The position numbers were made by a program, and so were the translations under genes. A stretch of DNA of 64,000 bases, taken from NCBI GenBank assembly GCA_038214135.1, contig JBBQSD010000013.1:1-64000 (forward strand), in the 5' to 3' direction. Under the pieces are notes generated by a model. The model was not told the DNA's origin. It saw only the letters and a program-made list of their open reading frames with translations, and made no database searches. The stretch is from JANLSE01 sp038214135 (GTDB taxonomy: Bacteria > Chloroflexota > Chloroflexia > Chloroflexales > Roseiflexaceae). This document shows positions 60,981 to 64,000 of this stretch, piece by piece. Each line of letters begins with the position of its first letter. Within the stretch, counting starts at the first letter, position 1.

Positions 60981-61771
60981 GCCTCAACATCCCCAGCGGT
61001 AATTATATGAAGCAACCCCTGTGCATCCCGAACCTGGAGCGCACCCATTGCCGTCACACCTTCTGCAATGCCACTGATGCTGCGATCCGGCAATCGAACA
61101 GTAACCGTTTGACTAATCGTGGCAAGCCGCGCTCGCCAGGAATCGAACAATGCTGCCTGGTTGCCTGCACGCAATGCATCAATCCCTGTCGCCAGCGCCT
61201 CAAGCAACGCGCGTAACACATCCCTGCGCGAAACGAATACCCCGGATGCGCTAGCAAGGCTGGTTGCCATTTGGGCCAGATCGCGGCCATCGACAATACC
61301 AACCGGCTGCCAGGCGATATTCAGGCCAATGCCGATCACCGCCCAATTGATCGCGCCATCGCGTGCCTCTAGTTCCGTCAGAATTCCAGCAGCCTTACGC
61401 AGCACACCATCCGAATCCCGCAACAGCAGATCATTCGGCCATTTAAGCAATGCCTGAACCGATGCAACCTGTTCAGTTGCGAGACATAACGATACCGCTG
61501 CAAGCATCGTCAGCAGATACGCATCGGCTGGTTGAAGCCATATTGGGCGCAGAAGGATCGAAACCGGCAACCCTGTGCCAGCTGGCATTTCCCATGAGCG
61601 CCCCATACGTCCACGGCCACTGATCTGCTGATCGGCAACAATCACCAAGCCATCTGGAATGCCATCGCGCGCCCGTTGCTTCGCCAGATCATTGGTTGAT
61701 CCAATATGGGCATAGTGTTCGAGCCGCCAGTTTGCGGGCAGGGTTAGTTCAGTAAAGTCATCATGTATCAT
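60977..61771 (-). CDS. birA: Biotin-[acetyl-CoA-carboxylase] ligase
   Basis: 264 residues. STNDLAKQRARDGIPDGLVI, ADQQISGRGRMGRSWEMPAG (the biotinoyl-AMP loop, GRGRxGR) and LLKWPNDLLL (active Lys) are present, then the C-terminal SH3-like domain. No N-terminal helix-turn-helix, so it is a group I ligase that does not repress transcription. It attaches biotin to AccB for the carboxylase whose AccC is at 23944-25305. Its stop overlaps the glycosyltransferase ATG. Confidence 0.95.
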   Translation of the reverse strand: MIHDDFTELTLPANWRLEHYAHIGSTNDLAKQRARDGIPDGLVIVADQQISGRGRMGRSWEMPAGTGLPVSILLRPIWLQPADAYLLTMLAAVSLCLATEQVASVQALLKWPNDLLLRDSDGVLRKAAGILTELEARDGAINWAVIGIGLNIAWQPVGIVDGRDLAQMATSLASASGVFVSRRDVLRALLEALATGIDALRAGNQAALFDSWRARLATISQTVTVRLPDRSISGIAEGVTAMGALQVRDAQGLLHIITAGDVEA

Positions 61772-62247
61772 TGTGAGAGTGTAGCAGAGAACGAGGAGTC
61801 AGGAGTCAGAATATGTAGGGTGCAGACCTGTGTGTCTGCCCGATACCTGTAGGGTGCAGACCTGTGTGTCTGCCCGAATAAATGCCACCAATATTAGTTG
61901 ATCACCGCCGAGGCATAACCCACGGGAGAGGGCCAAGGGTGCGGGAAGAACCAAGAGAACAAGCACAGCGTACATCAATGCGGCCTGCATGGCGGGCGAA
62001 TACGAGATTCGCCCCTACGATCATTGCATTCATTGGTTGCGATGTTGTCACGACCATCATCATCGCACGTTATTTGATCATTCGCAGCCGAGGCATGCCC
62101 AATGGGCATTGGGAAACCACCAACATCCATTACGGGTCGGGTACCCTCTGGGCGGGAACGGTTTCTGGCGAGCCAGGCGGCGCTACAAAAGAACATTAGC
62201 TTGCTGTAAAGCCCAAATCCGACTTTCGACAGTTTATACTATTTTTA
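61772..62247. repeat. Repeat-filled gap upstream of the suf operon
   Basis: CAGGAGT heptamers lie at 61792-61808. Two direct 33-bp copies (about 61815 and 61850) each contain GGGTGCAGAC-CTGTGT-GTCTGCCC. A GGGCGAA...TTCGCCC dyad lies at 61993-62018. A reversed CCACGGCTG/ACCCTCTGGGCGGGAACG block spans about 62060-62165, related to 2821-2945. I see no gene in it. Confidence 0.75.
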
Positions 62248-62276
62248 TTGACGAACCCGCGAAAATCCACTATACT
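62248..62276 (+). promoter_or_regulatory. Promoter of the sufR-like gene
   Basis: TTGACG (62248-62253), 17 bases, TATACT (62271-62276). A second AT-rich TTTATACTATTTTTA lies just upstream (62233-62247). The start would be near 62283, with AGGAG (62295-62299) in the leader. Confidence 0.7.
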
Positions 62277-62306
62277 TCTATTTCTAATGACGATAGGAGC
62301 AGAGCG

Positions 62307-62945
62307 ATGATAGCAACGGCGTATGCCCCAGAATCGCCGCCAAGCAAGATCCTCGCACACCTGCAGCGCAACAGCGAGGCAACGATTCGGGAACTTGAGG
62401 TGTTGGTTGGTATCAGCACAACAGCGGTGCGTGAACACCTGACGCATCTTGAGGCGCGTGGGTTGATCGGCACACGGCTTGTGCGCCAGGGACCCGGTCG
62501 CCCGCACTTGGTCTATTCCCTGTTGCCACGTGCCCATGAATTGTTTCCCAAAGAATATGGTACACTCGTAACCTTGCTGATGCGCGAATTGGTTAATCAG
62601 GGGCACCCAGAGCAACTACAGATGTTGCTTGATGCCGTTGGTACGCGATTAGCATCCGAGTATGGAGTCCAAATCGGCACTGGTTCGATCCAGGAACGGC
62701 TGAATCGGCTGCAGACGATGCTAAACGAGCGCGGTATTCCAGCCGATATTGATCTGGAAGCTGCCGGTTTACATATCTATGCCTGCCCATACCATAGTGT
62801 TGCTCAGGAACATCCGGCTATTTGCACAATGGAACGCGGAATGCTTCAACAAGTTCTTGGCGAGACGATCCAACTCGATGGAAGTATCCGTGATGGTCAA
62901 CGCAGTTGCCACTTCGTGATCGATAGAAGCAGCGTAGGGGCGTGA
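62307..62945 (+). CDS. sufR: SufR-like Fe-S-responsive regulator
   Basis: 212 residues. N-terminal winged helix (KILAHLQRNSEATIRELEVL; ISTTAVREHLTHLEARGLIG; QGPGRPHLVYSLL). Near the C-terminus three Cys are spaced C-X12-C-X27-C (ACPYHS, AICTME, RSCHF), suited to binding an iron-sulfur cluster as in cyanobacterial and actinobacterial SufR. Holo-SufR represses the suf operon, which follows immediately. ATG 62307 has AGGAG upstream; the longer frame from 61989 crosses the promoter and repeats. Confidence 0.9.
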   Translation: MIATAYAPESPPSKILAHLQRNSEATIRELEVLVGISTTAVREHLTHLEARGLIGTRLVRQGPGRPHLVYSLLPRAHELFPKEYGTLVTLLMRELVNQGHPEQLQMLLDAVGTRLASEYGVQIGTGSIQERLNRLQTMLNERGIPADIDLEAAGLHIYACPYHSVAQEHPAICTMERGMLQQVLGETIQLDGSIRDGQRSCHFVIDRSSVGA

Positions 62946-63024
62946 GATATCGCGTCCGTACCCTTCACGAGTGAATATATCAATCTAATCTTTTCTTTTC
63001 TTCAGTGTCTTTAACGAGGAGCAC

Positions 63025-63816
63025 ATGAGTAACGAACTAGTCATTCAGGAACTGCATGCCAATATTGGGGATAAGGAAATCCTCAAGGGTGTGAACCTCA
63101 CCGTCACCCCTGGCTCGATCCATGCCATCATGGGGCCAAACGGCAGCGGCAAAAGCACGCTTTCCTATGCACTGATGGGCCATCCGAACTATACAATCAC
63201 GTCTGGCGAAGTCTGGTACAAGGGCCAGAATATTCTCGAACTAGAAGCCAACGAACGCTCGAAGCTTGGCATGTTCCTGGCCTTCCAGTATCCAGTTTCG
63301 ATTCCGGGTGTCACGGTTGCGAACTTCCTGCGCTCGGCCATGAATGCCCATCGCTCTGTTGAGGGCAAGGATCCGAAGGAGACTGCGATTCCAATGGCGC
63401 AGTTCCGCAAGGCGATTCGTGAGCAGATGAGTGCCCTTAGCATTGATGAAGTCTTCGCCCGCCGCTACCTGAATGATGGTTTCTCTGGTGGCGAGAAGAA
63501 GCGGATCGAAATCCTGCAGATGGCGATGCTCAAGCCAAGCATGGCGATTATGGACGAAACGGATTCGGGCCTGGATATTGATGCGCTGCGCGTCGTCTCT
63601 GAGGGTGTCAATACGCTGGCGAGCCAGAATACCGATATGGGTGTGATGGTGATCACGCACTACCAGCGCTTGCTGAACTATATCAAGCCCCATTATGTCT
63701 CCGTCATGATGGATGGCCGGATCGTCCGTTCGGGTGGCCCAGAATTGGCCCTTGAACTGGAGGAGAAGGGCTACGACTGGATCAGGGAGGCAGTGCTCAG
63801 CGCGAGTGAATCATGA
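63025..63816 (+). CDS. sufC: Fe-S cluster assembly ATPase SufC
   Basis: 263 residues. Walker A GPNGSGKSTL, Q-loop FLAFQYPVSIPGV (typical of SufC), signature NDGFSGGEKKRIEI, Walker B MAIMDETDSGLDIDAL, H-loop VITHYQRLL. It works as a soluble ATPase with SufB and SufD in the scaffold that builds Fe-S clusters. GAGGAG precedes ATG 63025. The stop overlaps the next gene's ATG by four bases. Confidence 0.97.
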   Translation: MSNELVIQELHANIGDKEILKGVNLTVTPGSIHAIMGPNGSGKSTLSYALMGHPNYTITSGEVWYKGQNILELEANERSKLGMFLAFQYPVSIPGVTVANFLRSAMNAHRSVEGKDPKETAIPMAQFRKAIREQMSALSIDEVFARRYLNDGFSGGEKKRIEILQMAMLKPSMAIMDETDSGLDIDALRVVSEGVNTLASQNTDMGVMVITHYQRLLNYIKPHYVSVMMDGRIVRSGGPELALELEEKGYDWIREAVLSASES

Positions 63817-64000
63817 TGACAACACAATCTTCGCAACTCTCTGAACTCACCGCAGCCCAGATCGTCGAGGCGGCCAGCGCCGCCGGTGAGCCAGCTTGGA
63901 TGGTCGAGCGCCGTGAAGCCGCATGGCAGGCCTATAGCGCCTCGGAAGCACCATTCTGGCGGCGAACCGATCTGACCAAATTGCAGACCGATACGCTCAT
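63813..64000 (+). CDS. SufB/SufD family protein, 5' part only
   Basis: 62 residues are visible before the window ends: AGEPAWMVERREAAWQAYSA then PFWRRTDLTKLQ, typical of the N-terminus of SufD (GEPxWxxxRRxxAW... WRRTDL). It is coupled to sufC by ATGA. A SufB role is not excluded from so short a piece, but SufB usually starts differently (YxxGF...). Confidence 0.85.
   Translation, partial: MMTTQSSQLSELTAAQIVEAASAAGEPAWMVERREAAWQAYSASEAPFWRRTDLTKLQTDTL

Noticed and set aside
61989..62306. N-terminal extension of the SufR-like protein
   Set aside because: It crosses repeats, a promoter and a ribosome site, and its residues are low-complexity. The ATG at 62307 is better.

Overview
The window looks like a chromosomal segment of a Chloroflexota bacterium (class Chloroflexia; placement inferred from gene content and protein style, no marker RNA is present). 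Supporting traits are a mixed bacterial set with DnaD-like and DnaC/DnaI-like replication proteins, a CdaA-CdaR cyclic-di-AMP pair, AsnRS together with GatC, Rex, a SufR-like regulator beside SufC, and many very hydrophobic proteins rich in Leu and Ala. Intergenic spaces are crowded with short palindromes and heptanucleotide repeats. I saw no rRNA, tRNA or CRISPR array.

Layout. 1-5.7 kb: a truncated LacI regulator with its own promoter and operator, a small lipoprotein, a tail-anchored glycosidase-like protein, an alkyltransferase-like DNA repair protein, a D-amino-acid oxidase and rhamnulokinase. 5.8-11.7 kb: five genes for a complex I / group 4 hydrogenase-like membrane complex with eroded nickel ligands and pump lysines, and no electron-transfer subunits in sight. 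11.8-14.1 kb: a degenerate ABC ATPase, its permease and an ArsR regulator. 14.2-25.3 kb: a SUMF1-domain protein, SbcC, an aminotransferase, a serine hydrolase, a GH172-type protein, a DHA2 drug exporter and biotin carboxylase. 25.4-35.2 kb: ECF sigma and anti-sigma factors, PanE, a sirtuin, RF2 with programmed frameshift, a response regulator, UvsE, LysR, a Ca2+/H+ exchanger and a CoA-binding protein. 35.3-36.6 kb: a solitary TnpB element with omega-RNA end. 36.6-43.2 kb: a sugar epimerase/isomerase/VOC operon, Rex, a repeat-filled gap of about 0.9 kb, a beta-hydroxyacid dehydrogenase and AsnRS. 43.3-51.4 kb: a minus-strand block DnaD-like, DnaC-like, giant TPR, CdaA, CdaR, GatC and a membrane protein. 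51.6-61.8 kb: an O-antigen-ligase-like protein, DUF58, aldo/keto reductase, CYTH and CHAD proteins, an MFS exporter, a glycosyltransferase and BirA. 61.8-64 kb: the start of a suf operon (sufR, sufC, sufD/B).

What stands out. (1) The complex I-like cluster resembles energy-converting hydrogenase-related (Ehr) complexes but appears further reduced. (2) An approximately 125-bp element occurs four times. Each copy lies just upstream of a start codon in the gene's orientation, is bounded by inverted heptamer arrays, and comes in two core subfamilies. In at least two copies a -10 box stands at or before its edge, so it may be transcribed as a structured leader. (3) Several repeat families share one design, a palindrome with a constant frame but exchanged arms. 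(4) Three genes have a -10 hexamer exactly six bases before ATG, suggesting leaderless mRNAs, and extended -10 boxes (TGG-TAYAAT) recur.

All family calls come from reading motifs by eye. No database search or folding program was run.
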